Positions 47,226-55,955 of a stretch of 64,000 bases of DNA are shown here, one piece after another. This stretch comes from a virus. The stretch lies in IMG/VR virus record IMGVR_UViG_3300036770_001423, positions 30,297 to 94,296 of that record; one strand, given 5' to 3'. The stretch's first letter is position 1. Each line of letters begins with the position of its first letter. Made by a program: the position numbers and the translations under genes. A model generated the notes under the pieces. That model saw nothing but the letters and a program-made list of their open reading frames with translations. It ran no database searches and was not told the DNA's origin.

Positions 47226-47548
47226 TGATGAGTGTGAAATACAACAGAGGTTCTTATCTGTGGGCTAAACAGTATTTAGTTCCAAACTTAGTTCAAGTAG
47301 AAAAACTAAACGACACAGTGTTCAGCGTTCCTGAAACGTTACAAATGGTTTCACATTTACTGCTTGGCGAGTTAGATGATTTTACTAACGGAGAAGGTTA
47401 TGATATTTATCGTAAATATGCCTTCCATGTGATGTCTACATTTCAGATGCAACTGACATCATTAGGTTACTACGAGTATGGTGATTCTGATATTCGTGAA
47501 CTGTTACCGCAACGTATTTTAGATAAAATGAATTCAGGAGAACGATGA
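47225..47548 (+). CDS. hypothetical protein, 107 aa
   Basis: A helical protein (MSVKYNRGSYLWAKQYLVPN ... ETLQMVSHLLLGELDDF) with two adjacent ATGs; either may be used. Overlaps on both sides. No family is recognised. Confidence 0.6.
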   Translation: MMSVKYNRGSYLWAKQYLVPNLVQVEKLNDTVFSVPETLQMVSHLLLGELDDFTNGEGYDIYRKYAFHVMSTFQMQLTSLGYYEYGDSDIRELLPQRILDKMNSGER

Positions 47549-48015
47549 TGAATAAATTTAAAGCTGGTGATAAAGTAAGACGTATTAATGATTCTTGGGG
47601 AAACACTATAATCGGGGAAATTTATACCGTATCAGATCATGAAAGCAGATACCTATATTTAGCGCACGATACTATTAGCTATGATCCTAGTAATTTTGAA
47701 CTTGTTGAAGATGTGGTAGAATCACCATCAGAACAAGAAATTATTACAGCTTGGTTGGATAAGTTGACTTATGTTCTGGCTAAAGATTGTTCAATCAACT
47801 CAAGTCTGGATATAAATGAGCATGGTGGTATTTCTATCTTCGGAGATATATCTCAAATCACAGGTTCAACCGACATCTATCAATACATCGAGAACACATA
47901 CGACCAACTGAAGTCACAAGAAATTCAGAAGAAATCACAAAAGCTTCTGGAACAGAAAGAACAGTTAGCCAAACAACTAGCCGATATTGAAAAAGAATTG
48001 GAGAGCTTGAAATGA
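47545..48015 (+). CDS. SH3-like plus coiled-coil protein, 156 aa
   Basis: Residues ~3-55 (KFKAGDKVRRINDSWGNTIIG ... YLYLAHDTISYDPSNFELVE) form a KOW/SH3-like barrel like that at 27272. The end is a long coiled coil (SQKLLEQKEQLAKQLADIEK). It may be a small scaffold or nucleic-acid-binding protein. No family is recognised. Confidence 0.6.
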   Translation: MMNKFKAGDKVRRINDSWGNTIIGEIYTVSDHESRYLYLAHDTISYDPSNFELVEDVVESPSEQEIITAWLDKLTYVLAKDCSINSSLDINEHGGISIFGDISQITGSTDIYQYIENTYDQLKSQEIQKKSQKLLEQKEQLAKQLADIEKELESLK

Positions 48016-48221
48016 AAAATTTAGCGTATAGTACAGTGTTCTTTTTAATTATGAATGTGATGGTTGCTATCATCATGGATGTATCAGGGTTTGACTTTAC
48101 GTTCCCTAATCCAGATATGCCTGATGTACATGGTTATTATATTTGGTATGGTATTTTTGAGTTTGTTGTAGTGTGTTGTACTTTACTATTCTGGCTGTCT
48201 GGTTGGGACAAGCATGATTGA
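48012..48221 (+). CDS. membrane protein, 69 aa
   Basis: Two transmembrane helices (TVFFLIMNVMVAIIMDV and IFEFVVVCCTLLFWLSG) with a short loop (FTFPNPDMPDVHGYY) between. It overlaps both neighbours. Function unknown. Confidence 0.65.
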   Translation: MKNLAYSTVFFLIMNVMVAIIMDVSGFDFTFPNPDMPDVHGYYIWYGIFEFVVVCCTLLFWLSGWDKHD

Positions 48222-48474
48222 TTTCAACAGCTTACCAGAAATATTACAGAAGTTCTTGACAGAATTGAATAAGAAGTATAAGATTGCTGCCATATCTGCT
48301 GTGGATGAGGATTTTGGTAACAAAATCTATCAAATCAGTTGTAAAGGTAAAGTGTTTTACATCTATCATCGCTTAGCTACAGATGAATGGTCATGGAAAG
48401 AACGTGGTAGTATGAGCTTTCCTAAACAATTAATGATTGAGGAGAACAGTAATGTGGGAATTGAACGACATTAA
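48214..48474 (+). CDS. hypothetical protein, 86 aa
   Basis: A small mixed protein (LPEILQKFLTELNKKYKIAA ... KIYQISCKGKVFYIYHRLA). It overlaps the next gene by 23 bases. No family is recognised. Confidence 0.55.
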   Translation: MIDFNSLPEILQKFLTELNKKYKIAAISAVDEDFGNKIYQISCKGKVFYIYHRLATDEWSWKERGSMSFPKQLMIEENSNVGIERH

Positions 48475-48625
48475 GAAATTATCAAACCAGCACCTTAATG
48501 CACTCAGGGCAAAAAGATGTGACACAGCCCGTGATTTGTCTAAAGAATTGAATGATGTGTTGACAGAGATTGATTTGATTGATAATGAGTTGAAGCTGAG
48601 GAAGGAATTGGATGGAGGTGAGTGA
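48452..48625 (+). CDS. helical protein, 57 aa
   Basis: The ATG (MWELNDIKKLSNQHLNALRA) follows GAGGAGAACAGTA. Coiled-coil-like throughout. No family is recognised. Confidence 0.55.
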   Translation: MWELNDIKKLSNQHLNALRAKRCDTARDLSKELNDVLTEIDLIDNELKLRKELDGGE

Positions 48626-48795
48626 TGAAATATTCGGACGAACTTCGCATTCGCTTACGTGATGTAATCACTAACACATGCAACACTGTTGGTTGTAGAG
48701 ATTGTGATTTGAAATGGGATGATGGTTGTTCCGCTACAGACTTAGAGGGCAGGATCTATGAAGCGGAACGTCAGGAGTATGAAAATGACAATTGA
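48625..48795 (+). CDS. small cysteine-rich protein, 56 aa
   Basis: GGAGGTGAGTG precedes the ATG. Five cysteines (TCNTVGCRDCDLKWDDGC, residues ~18-35) suggest a zinc knuckle. It overlaps both neighbours. Confidence 0.55.
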   Translation: MKYSDELRIRLRDVITNTCNTVGCRDCDLKWDDGCSATDLEGRIYEAERQEYENDN

Positions 48796-49081
48796 ACAAA
48801 AACGTCAAGAGATTCTCGACATCTTAGAATATTTCAAATTTGATGTGATGTTCACTAATTCTGTTATGGAATTGAAGAATGAAAATGGTCAGGAATTTAA
48901 GCACTGTCATATTAGTTACGGATATGGTGATAATCATGGAGGCTATTTCTCTATATTAGAATCTGAGAGTGCTGGTAATGTTTATGACTTCCCATTATCG
49001 GGTATTCGTAGTGACGACTTTGAGAAAGTGAAGGGTGCATTCTGGTTATATTGTAAATTGGTTAAGGAGTATGTGGATTGA
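48785..49081 (+). CDS. hypothetical protein, 98 aa
   Basis: The start (MTIEQKRQEILDILEYFKFD) follows CAGGAGTATGAAA. Mixed alpha/beta, with KHCHISYGYGDNHGGYFSIL in the centre. It is coupled to the primase-helicase by TTGA overlap. No family is recognised. Confidence 0.6.
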   Translation: MTIEQKRQEILDILEYFKFDVMFTNSVMELKNENGQEFKHCHISYGYGDNHGGYFSILESESAGNVYDFPLSGIRSDDFEKVKGAFWLYCKLVKEYVD

Positions 49082-50958
49082 GTGGTAATCGAATTAATAA
49101 AACGTTTCACTGTATTGCCAGTGAATTTGACGATAAAAAACCTTGTAACAGTTCTGATGCTCTGAGTATCTATCAGGAAGAAGATGAACAAGGGAATGTA
49201 ACATATAACGGTTACTGCTTTAGTTGTGGTCAAGGGTTTAGTGCTAACCATGTTCATAATAGTAGTCATGCTTTAGAGCTTGGTGTAGAGGAAGGTGTTG
49301 TTAAACACAAACATTCTTTTGCTTTGGTGGCTAAAGCAGAACCACTTACAAATGACCAGATTGGTCAACTGAAGAAGTCTATTGGTTTTACGGATCGTCC
49401 ATATCGTAGCTTGCAACCTGAATGGTTGCGTTTCTTTGGTCACATGGTAGAACGAAACAAATATGGTGAACCAGTATCAATCTACTACCCAGAAACTGAA
49501 GAAGGTAAAGTAACTGGATTTAAGATTCGTTATTTACCTAAATCATTCAGTAAGGTTGGTCGAACAGGTAAACATTCACAGTTGGCTGGTCAGTTCGTCT
49601 ACAAATCAGCAGGTAAGCGAGTGTTGATTGTTGGTGGTGAAGGTGACATGGTTGCTGCTTACGGTATGCTGAAGAAGTATGGTGTCCATGTTGTTAGTCC
49701 TACTTGTGGTGAAGGTAGTGCAGCAAGCCAATGTCAAAACAACTACGATTTCTTAGATCGTTATGAGGAAATCTATGTTGGTTTAGACAACGATACTGCG
49801 GGTAAAGAAGCTACAGAGAACATGCTGAAGATTCTACCGTCAGAGAAAGTGAAGATTGTATACTGGTCAGCTAAAGACCCACACAAGCTGTTGGAAGATG
49901 GTAGTGGTGATCAGATTATCAAAGACTTCTTCAATGCTAAGTCATATGTCGAAGCTGGTTTGAAGTCATCCAATGAAATCATGGCTGATGTAGAAGAAGT
50001 GTTGACAGCACCTAAAATCACTTTGCCGTCTTATATGTGGCGATTAGAAAAGATGATGAAACGTGCATTCTCTACCAACGGTAGGATTGTCAACATCATA
50101 GGTTCTACATCGTGTGGTAAGTCTACACACGTAAACAATATGATCTATCACTGGATATTCGCTGAAGGAATGAAACCTTTAATCATTTCTCTTGAAGCCA
50201 CCGCTGGTGAATATGCTGTAGACTTATTATCTTTACATATGCAGAAGAACCTTGACTGGTTTGATGACGGTATGGATGCTTGGAACTACTTACAACGCGA
50301 CGATGTGAAAGCGTTGAATGAGAATCTATTCCACGATAATGAATACAATGAACGTTTCCGTATTCTTGATGATCGCGAAGGTAACATTGAATCACTGAAG
50401 AAGTTGATTGAACGTGGTGTAAAGCAATACGATTGTAATATTGTAATTATTGACGTTCTGACAGACTTGGTTCGTTTTCTACCACAAGATGAGCAAGAGA
50501 AGTTCTTGGCTTGGGAAAGGAACTTTGTTAAGTCCGGTGTGAGTATCGTAAACGTATTACACACGAAGAAGCCTGAGCGAGACAAGGAAGGTAAACTTCG
50601 TAAGACAACGGAGTACGATGCTTTAGGTACAGGATCTTTCGTACAGTCAGCTCATATTAACATTGTTATAAATCGCGATAAGATGGAAGCTTGTGAAATT
50701 GAGCGCAATAGCACATACGTAGAAATGCCGAAGTGTCGTAGAGGAACAACAGGTGATGCTGGTGTATGGTATTATGACGGTGCTACACGACAAGTGTATG
50801 ATAGAGATGATTTCTTTAGTCAGAGTAGGCAAGTAAATCCTGAATACGTACAACAACCAGTTATTTTGGATGAAATACCTATTCCGCCATTCGACCCAGA
50901 TACAGCAGAACCGGAACCTCCTTATGACGAAAGTGAGGTATTTGAATCAGATTTTTAA
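49078..50958 (+). CDS. DNA primase-helicase, T7 gp4-like
   Basis: The 626-residue protein begins at TTG (overlapping the preceding stop). It has an N-terminal zinc-binding region (FHCIASEF, then NGYCFSCGQGF), a Toprim primase core (VLIVGGEGDMVAAYG ~185-199 and YVGLDNDTAGKE ~237-248) and a C-terminal DnaB-type helicase. The helicase shows Walker A IGSTSCGKSTHVN (~340-352), CNIVIIDVLTDLVRF and GTGSFVQSAHINIVINRD. It unwinds the fork and primes lagging strands. The acidic Pro-rich tail (FDPDTAEPEPPYDESEVFESDF) fits a polymerase-docking end like that of T7 gp4. Confidence 0.92.
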   Translation: MSGNRINKTFHCIASEFDDKKPCNSSDALSIYQEEDEQGNVTYNGYCFSCGQGFSANHVHNSSHALELGVEEGVVKHKHSFALVAKAEPLTNDQIGQLKKSIGFTDRPYRSLQPEWLRFFGHMVERNKYGEPVSIYYPETEEGKVTGFKIRYLPKSFSKVGRTGKHSQLAGQFVYKSAGKRVLIVGGEGDMVAAYGMLKKYGVHVVSPTCGEGSAASQCQNNYDFLDRYEEIYVGLDNDTAGKEATENMLKILPSEKVKIVYWSAKDPHKLLEDGSGDQIIKDFFNAKSYVEAGLKSSNEIMADVEEVLTAPKITLPSYMWRLEKMMKRAFSTNGRIVNIIGSTSCGKSTHVNNMIYHWIFAEGMKPLIISLEATAGEYAVDLLSLHMQKNLDWFDDGMDAWNYLQRDDVKALNENLFHDNEYNERFRILDDREGNIESLKKLIERGVKQYDCNIVIIDVLTDLVRFLPQDEQEKFLAWERNFVKSGVSIVNVLHTKKPERDKEGKLRKTTEYDALGTGSFVQSAHINIVINRDKMEACEIERNSTYVEMPKCRRGTTGDAGVWYYDGATRQVYDRDDFFSQSRQVNPEYVQQPVILDEIPIPPFDPDTAEPEPPYDESEVFESDF

Positions 50959-50967
50959 GGAGATGTA

Positions 50968-52596
50968 ATGAATTGGTTTGTTTTTGATCTCGAAACTTAC
51001 CCGAATATATTCACTTGCTGTGTTGCTGATATGCAAACACGTAAGATGAAACTGTTTGAGATTTCTTCACGCAAAGACCAGCGTAATGACATGTTTGAAT
51101 ATTTGCGTGGTGTTCGCAGACAGAATGGAATTCTCGTGGGTTACAATTCACTTTCTTTTGATGAACCAGTGTTGCAGAATCTGTTGAAGAATAAGACCAT
51201 GACAGTTGGTGAGATTTACCACTACGCCATGAAAGTTATTCAGTCAGGTTACGGTGATAACAAATGGCAGTATCAAATCAGAGAGAAAGACCGTTTCTTA
51301 CAACAGCTTGATTTGTTTAAAATGAACCATTTCGACAACAAGGCAAAGGCTACATCTTTGAAGATGATTGAGTTTAATTCACGCTCAAACAACATTGAAG
51401 ACTTGCCTTTCCCTGTTGGGAAGCACTTAACTAACGCTGAAATGGATGTGCTGTGTAAATACAACTGCCATGACGTAAAGGAAACGGTGAAGTTCTTTGA
51501 GAACTGTAAAGCTCAGATTGACTTCCGTTTAGACTTACAGAAGAAGTATGGGTTCAATGCTCTGAACTGGAACGATACTAAGATCGGTAGTGAGTTCTTC
51601 ATTATGGAGTTGGAGAAAGCCGGTATCAATTGCTATGATGGTCAAGGTAAGGCTCGTAAGACAAAACGTACATATATTGATTTAGTTGATTGTATTTTTC
51701 CATATATCAAGTTTGAGCGCCCAGAGTTCAATGCTATTCTTGAATGGTTGAAGCGTCAGCGTATTACAGAAACCAAAGGAGTGTTTTCAGATATTCCTGA
51801 ACACGAGCTTGGTGATGTTGCTAAGTATGCTCTGATGACAACCAAGCGTATCAAGTTCAAGAACAAACCAACTCAGAAAGAAATTGATGAGATGTTAAAA
51901 CAATATCCGCTAGGTTGGGTGGAAGAAATTGAACTGAAAGCTAAGTTACCAAAGAAAGATGGTGGTGGATTCAAGAAGGCTTATTGGTTCAACTATCGGA
52001 TTGCTGATGCTCTGAATGTGGTGATTGATGGGTTGTGCTACGTATTTGGTACAGGTGGTGCTCACGCTGCGGTAGAAAAACGAGTAATTGTTTCTGACGA
52101 AAAAAGAGTAATTCGTACTTTTGACGTTTCTAGTTTTTACCCTAATTTAAGTATTAAGAACAAGGTTTATCCAGAGCATTTGGGTATCGAATTCTGTGAT
52201 ATTTACGAAACGTTATACAACATGCGTAAATCTTTCGATAAGAAGTCTGCTGAAAACGCTATGCTCAAACTGGCTCTGAATGCAACATACGGGAATTCTA
52301 ACAATGAGTATAGTCCGTTTTACGATCCGAAGTTTACTATGACTATCACACTGAATGGTCAAATGTTACTGTGTAAAGCTATCGAGATGGTGCTTTCTTT
52401 ACCGACTGTAGAAATCCTAATGGCTAATACTGACGGTTTCGAGTTTATCATTGACAGAGAATACGAAGCTTTAGCTGAAGCTAAATGTAAAGAGTGGGAA
52501 GAAATGACTGGTCTAACGTTAGAGGGTGATACTTACGCTAAGATGGTTATTTCTGATGTAAACAACTACTTTAGCATTTATGAGGAAAAGAAATGA
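50968..52596 (+). CDS. family B DNA polymerase, N-terminal piece (exonuclease and palm)
   Basis: The 542-residue protein carries the 3'-5' exonuclease (FVFDLETYPN, Asp7/Glu9; VGYNSLSFDEPVL). It also has polymerase motif A RTFDVSSFYPNLSI (~383-397), motif B LKLALNATYGNSNNEYS (~430-446) and motif C LMANTDGFEF (~484-493). It stops at YFSIYEEKK, just before the thumb region. The rest is encoded from 53095, after an inserted HNH gene. It was probably one 740-residue polymerase split by mobile-gene insertion. The piece has all catalytic residues but lacks the DNA-gripping end. Confidence 0.92.
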   Translation: MNWFVFDLETYPNIFTCCVADMQTRKMKLFEISSRKDQRNDMFEYLRGVRRQNGILVGYNSLSFDEPVLQNLLKNKTMTVGEIYHYAMKVIQSGYGDNKWQYQIREKDRFLQQLDLFKMNHFDNKAKATSLKMIEFNSRSNNIEDLPFPVGKHLTNAEMDVLCKYNCHDVKETVKFFENCKAQIDFRLDLQKKYGFNALNWNDTKIGSEFFIMELEKAGINCYDGQGKARKTKRTYIDLVDCIFPYIKFERPEFNAILEWLKRQRITETKGVFSDIPEHELGDVAKYALMTTKRIKFKNKPTQKEIDEMLKQYPLGWVEEIELKAKLPKKDGGGFKKAYWFNYRIADALNVVIDGLCYVFGTGGAHAAVEKRVIVSDEKRVIRTFDVSSFYPNLSIKNKVYPEHLGIEFCDIYETLYNMRKSFDKKSAENAMLKLALNATYGNSNNEYSPFYDPKFTMTITLNGQMLLCKAIEMVLSLPTVEILMANTDGFEFIIDREYEALAEAKCKEWEEMTGLTLEGDTYAKMVISDVNNYFSIYEEKK

Positions 52597-53111
52597 TTGA
52601 CGCAGCACTCGTTAGGTCATTGTTTCATTATGACCCCGACACTGGAGTATTTAAGAGAATAGGTAGGTTGAAATGTAACGGAGAAATTACTTCTTGTGAT
52701 TTCGTAGGTACGGCTCGTTCTACTCACGGTTATTTACAGTATACTGTAAAGGATAAGACTTATGATGTACACCGGTTGATTTTCTTATACACGGACGGTG
52801 AGTTTCCTGAATGTGATATAGATCATATTGACGGTAATAGATTGAACAATAAATGGTCTAATCTCAGGAAAGTCACTAGGTCTGAAAATCTCAGAAATGT
52901 AGGAAAGAAACAAGAAAATAAATACGGGTTTACTGGTATAGGTGTACATACTCAATCTGGGAAGTACCGTGTGTTTATAGGTTCTCATCATAAGTCAGGT
53001 TTTAACACACTGGAAGAAGCTGTTGAGTATCGTCAACGATTGGAAAAGGAAATGGGTTACACTGACGATCATTTTAAACGTGAGGTATGGAATAATGAAA
53101 TTCAAAGCTAA
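52593..53111 (+). CDS. HNH-AP2 homing endonuclease inserted in the DNA polymerase gene
   Basis: The 172-residue protein has an HNH nuclease (YDVHRLIFLYTDGEFPECDI, DHIDGNRLNNKWSNLRKVT, ~residues 52-93) and an AP2-type end (YGFTGIGVHTQSGKYRVFIG). The ATG overlaps the stop of polymerase piece 1 (ATGA), and its end overlaps the start of piece 2 by 17 bases. There is no room for intron core sequence, so it is an in-gene insertion rather than an intron ORF. Confidence 0.9.
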   Translation: MIDAALVRSLFHYDPDTGVFKRIGRLKCNGEITSCDFVGTARSTHGYLQYTVKDKTYDVHRLIFLYTDGEFPECDIDHIDGNRLNNKWSNLRKVTRSENLRNVGKKQENKYGFTGIGVHTQSGKYRVFIGSHHKSGFNTLEEAVEYRQRLEKEMGYTDDHFKREVWNNEIQS

Positions 53112-53688
53112 AGGTCGTTATGAATGGAGAGATTTACCTAATCACAAGAATCATTCAGCTCTGATAGTTAAAATGGCTGTAGAGGAATTTATTCTACACG
53201 GAACAGATCCTGAAGACTTTATGAGAAACCATAAGAATTGTTTTGATTTCTGTTTAAGGGCTAAGATACCGCGCAGTAGCAAGCTTGTGATTGTAGATGA
53301 AAACGGAGTTGACCATCAGACACAGAACATTTGCCGTTATTATGTATCTAAGAACGGTGGTGATTTGGTGAAGGTGATGCCACCTTTAGCTGAGTTCAAG
53401 GAAGAACAGGTGTGGGTGAATCATCTGACAATGGAAGAAGTTACAATTTCTTCTGCTGTGGATATTGCAAAGTATGAAAAGAAAGGGTATACTTTCAGTC
53501 ATACAGTGAATACTCCTTGCGAAGACCGTAGGTTCTTCATTGAGGCTGGTTGGAAATGTAAGGTTGTGAATGACATCAACGATTTTGTATGGGATGTCGA
53601 TTATGACTATTACGTTGAACGTGCTTGGAAACTCATCAATTTTGCTGATGAAAATTCTTCACAAGAAGATGTTGACACAACAGAATAA
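53095..53688 (+). CDS. family B DNA polymerase, C-terminal piece (thumb)
   Basis: The 197-residue product starts at ATG after GAGGTATGGAATA with KFKAKGRYEWRDLPNHKNHS. This is the segment that in intact phage family B polymerases follows motif C and contains the K-x-K-G-(R/Y) primer-contacting motif, followed by SALIVKMAVEEFILHG. The remaining residues are thumb-like. With its own ribosome site it can be made separately and associate with piece 1. Confidence 0.85.
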   Translation: MKFKAKGRYEWRDLPNHKNHSALIVKMAVEEFILHGTDPEDFMRNHKNCFDFCLRAKIPRSSKLVIVDENGVDHQTQNICRYYVSKNGGDLVKVMPPLAEFKEEQVWVNHLTMEEVTISSAVDIAKYEKKGYTFSHTVNTPCEDRRFFIEAGWKCKVVNDINDFVWDVDYDYYVERAWKLINFADENSSQEDVDTTE

Positions 53689-53712
53689 CGTGCTATAATT
53701 ACTGCACGTTTT
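53672..53712 (+). promoter_or_regulatory. promoter inside a terminator-like hairpin
   Basis: TTGACA (53672-53677), 16 bp and TATAAT (53694-53699), with AACGTGC (53687-53693) and GCACGTT (53704-53710) flanking the -10 box and TTT following. Read-through RNA would form a terminator; RNA from this promoter would not. Confidence 0.8.
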
Positions 53713-53728
53713 AACAAAGGAGAAAACA

Positions 53729-53923
53729 ATGCAAGATTTACAACAATTTGAATTAACACAACAGCTTATCTATATCGAGAATTTCTATGATGATTTGAGT
53801 AACAATCGCTTTGCGAATTCCCCAGATTATCAGAAGAAACGTAAGAATATTGAAACAACAATCAGTGGTCGTAGTAAGATTTATACTCTACTGAGTCGCT
53901 ACGATGTAGCTGGTAATAATTAA
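53729..53923 (+). CDS. hypothetical protein, 64 aa
   Basis: A helical protein (MQDLQQFELTQQLIYIENFYDD ... RKNIETTISGRSKIYTLL). AAAGGAGAAAACA precedes the ATG. It is the first gene after the embedded promoter. No family is recognised. Confidence 0.6.
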   Translation: MQDLQQFELTQQLIYIENFYDDLSNNRFANSPDYQKKRKNIETTISGRSKIYTLLSRYDVAGNN

Positions 53924-53959
53924 CGTAGAACCTTATTAGGTAAGAGATTATCTGAAGTA

Positions 53960-54005
53960 GCTTCAACGTGAAGCATTAAATATAACGCGAATACTCGCAT
54001 TTAAT
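53960..54005 (+). promoter_or_regulatory. double hairpin in the SSB mRNA leader
   Basis: GCTTC-AACGT-GAAGC (53960-53974) is followed without a gap by ATTAAAT...GCGA-ATAC-TCGC-ATTTAAT (53975-54005). Both end 20 bases before the SSB start. It could be an autoregulatory site, as in the T4 gp32 leader. Confidence 0.55.
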
Positions 54006-54024
54006 ACGTAAGAGGAAATTAAAT

Positions 54025-55002
54025 ATGGCTTTTAAACCAGCAAATAGTAATCAACAAGCAACACCAATGAATCCTAACATTCCGAAAGTAAATTGGAATG
54101 AACTGAACAAAGGTGTTAAAGGTGGTAGTCGCCCAGCACGAGTGTCATTAATTGTTGACTTAGGTACACAAGAACGTGAACCGTCCACTAAGGATTACAA
54201 CCCGAACGATCCTAAGCAAGTGGAATCACTTGGTAAAGGTAGTTGGGTGGAGAACGTAGGTGGTAAAGATATTCTGCACACACCACGTAAACCTGTTCAA
54301 CAAGTAGCTGTCTTAGCTGACCTGCTGAACGATGTGGTAGATTATGGTGGTGCTATTGGTAAACAACCATATCGTCTGTTGTTAAATCCATCATTCAAGG
54401 GTGACGTTAAAGGTGTTGACTTAGCTGGTTGTTACAGCTATGATGAAAATGGTAAGCGTTTGGAAGACCGTCCATTTACTTTCCATCAGCAATCTCTGTT
54501 GACTAAGTTGTCAAAAGCTACGCAGACATTAGCTGTGATTGATGGTGGTGCTGATAACATGGATGTGTCGTTGTTAGCCGGTAAAGCATTTATGGCTCAG
54601 GTTGCTGTGAATACGTCTGGTGAGAACACATACGTTAACTACAAAGGTTGTTCTGAAGTACCTCTGATTGAAGATGAAGACGGTAACGAAGCCCCTTTAA
54701 AAGTTAAGCCATTAACTAATGAAGCACGTATCATTACATTTGATACTGTTACAGAAGATGATGTGAAGTGGTTACGTGGTGATTTAGTGAAGAAGATTAA
54801 GCAAGCACTCAACTATCAAGGTAGTAAGATGCAAGCTGTTCTGGAGAATGCTTCGCCAAACGCAGCAGGAAGCTCTACAAGCGCTTCTAATGAAGAATCT
54901 AAGCCATCGCAAGGCTCAGGCAAGAAAGCTGCTGCAAAGGCTTCTCAGAACGTTGTAGATGATGTTCCGGTTGATGACTTCGACTCGGACATCCCGTTCT
55001 AG
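54025..55002 (+). CDS. ssb: single-stranded DNA-binding protein
   Basis: The 325-residue protein has a central OB-fold-like region (RVSLIVDLGTQERE, YRLLLNPSFKGDVKGVDLAG, AFMAQVAVNTSGE). A Ser/Gly/Ala/Lys linker follows, then a typical acidic SSB tail (DDVPVDDFDSDIPF). That tail binds replication partners. It lies directly after the polymerase operon. It is longer than cellular SSBs, as often in phages. The call is by the tail and the context; the OB fold is inferred. Confidence 0.8.
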   Translation: MAFKPANSNQQATPMNPNIPKVNWNELNKGVKGGSRPARVSLIVDLGTQEREPSTKDYNPNDPKQVESLGKGSWVENVGGKDILHTPRKPVQQVAVLADLLNDVVDYGGAIGKQPYRLLLNPSFKGDVKGVDLAGCYSYDENGKRLEDRPFTFHQQSLLTKLSKATQTLAVIDGGADNMDVSLLAGKAFMAQVAVNTSGENTYVNYKGCSEVPLIEDEDGNEAPLKVKPLTNEARIITFDTVTEDDVKWLRGDLVKKIKQALNYQGSKMQAVLENASPNAAGSSTSASNEESKPSQGSGKKAAAKASQNVVDDVPVDDFDSDIPF

Positions 55003-55003
55003 T

Positions 55004-55492
55004 ATGAACGTCTGTAACTTCTGCGGAGAGGCTAAACCCCTCTCCGAATTTTATGAATGTAATAAAACTAAGTGTAAAATGTGTGTAAAAGCTGCTTCAA
55101 GAAAATATCGAGATAATAACCTTGAAAAGGTCAAAGCATACGACAGAAACCGTCCGAACCATAAAGAAAGGATTGAACAAAATTCTCAAAAAGCTAAGGC
55201 GAAGCGACTGGAAGGAGACCCCGATTTTATTGAGTACGAAAGAAATCGTGTTCGTGAATATAGATCGCGGAATCCAGAAAAATACAAAGCTCAGTGTGCT
55301 GTTAATAACGCAGTGCGGGATGGGTTGTTGATGAAACCTTGTCGGTGTGAGAGGTGCGAGAGCACCACAAATATACAAGGACATCACTGGTCTTATTTAG
55401 AAGAACATTGGTTAGACGTTATTTGGCTTTGTTCGAGATGCCATGCCGACGAACACAAGAAGTTGCGAGAGCTTGGTAGAGATGTTGATTAG
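55004..55492 (+). CDS. HNH endonuclease with zinc fingers
   Basis: The 162-residue protein opens with CNFCGEAKPLSEFYECNKTKCKMCVKA (a zinc-binding CxxC pair repeated). It has a basic helical middle (RKYRDNNLEKVKAYDRNRPNH) and a C-terminal HNH-like site: CRCERCESTTNIQGHHWSYLEEHWLDVIWLCSRCHADEHK. The ATG is one base after the SSB stop. It is probably a mobile endonuclease inserted downstream of ssb. Confidence 0.8.
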   Translation: MNVCNFCGEAKPLSEFYECNKTKCKMCVKAASRKYRDNNLEKVKAYDRNRPNHKERIEQNSQKAKAKRLEGDPDFIEYERNRVREYRSRNPEKYKAQCAVNNAVRDGLLMKPCRCERCESTTNIQGHHWSYLEEHWLDVIWLCSRCHADEHKKLRELGRDVD

Positions 55493-55526
55493 TTTAATTT
55501 TATGGTAATTAATTGAGGAGTACTTT

Positions 55527-55955
55527 TTGGAAGAATATAACTTTAACCCTGTTGTGGTATATGAGTACGCTCACCCAGACAATAAAGATTACAGATTAGA
55601 AATAACAGATTTTGGTGAAGATTTGAGTCCCAGATACGAGGCTTGGATTTTTACTGGAAGTGGTATCGGTTCAGATACAACATGCTTACAAGAAGATGAT
55701 TATTCGGTTATCAAGCAAGAAGCTACTGAAATATTAGACTCCTTCATTGAAAGGGATTTAACCGATGAATCATATGAAAGCGAAGAATACGAAGGTTATA
55801 CTTTATTGGTCAGTGATAAGTTACCTGTAGTAAATATTCTGAACTGTGACGGTGTTTTGATTGAAGCAATGTTCAAAGAGAATAATTCTACTGAAGACTT
55901 GTTCTTAGTTGGTAAGAATTATGTTGATAGTTTAATTAATAAGGAGAATAAATAA
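55527..55955 (+). CDS. hypothetical protein, 142 aa
   Basis: TTG start after TTGAGGAGTACTTT. An acidic protein (EEYNFNPVVVYEYAHPDNKD ... RDLTDESYESEEYEGYTLL). Two similar halves may be present, each with strands and acidic loops. No family is recognised. Confidence 0.65.
   Translation: MEEYNFNPVVVYEYAHPDNKDYRLEITDFGEDLSPRYEAWIFTGSGIGSDTTCLQEDDYSVIKQEATEILDSFIERDLTDESYESEEYEGYTLLVSDKLPVVNILNCDGVLIEAMFKENNSTEDLFLVGKNYVDSLINKENK

Noticed and set aside
52593-53111. Group I or II intron with ORF in the DNA polymerase gene
   Set aside because: The HNH frame overlaps the polymerase pieces at both ends, leaving no room for an intron core; each piece has its own ribosome site.
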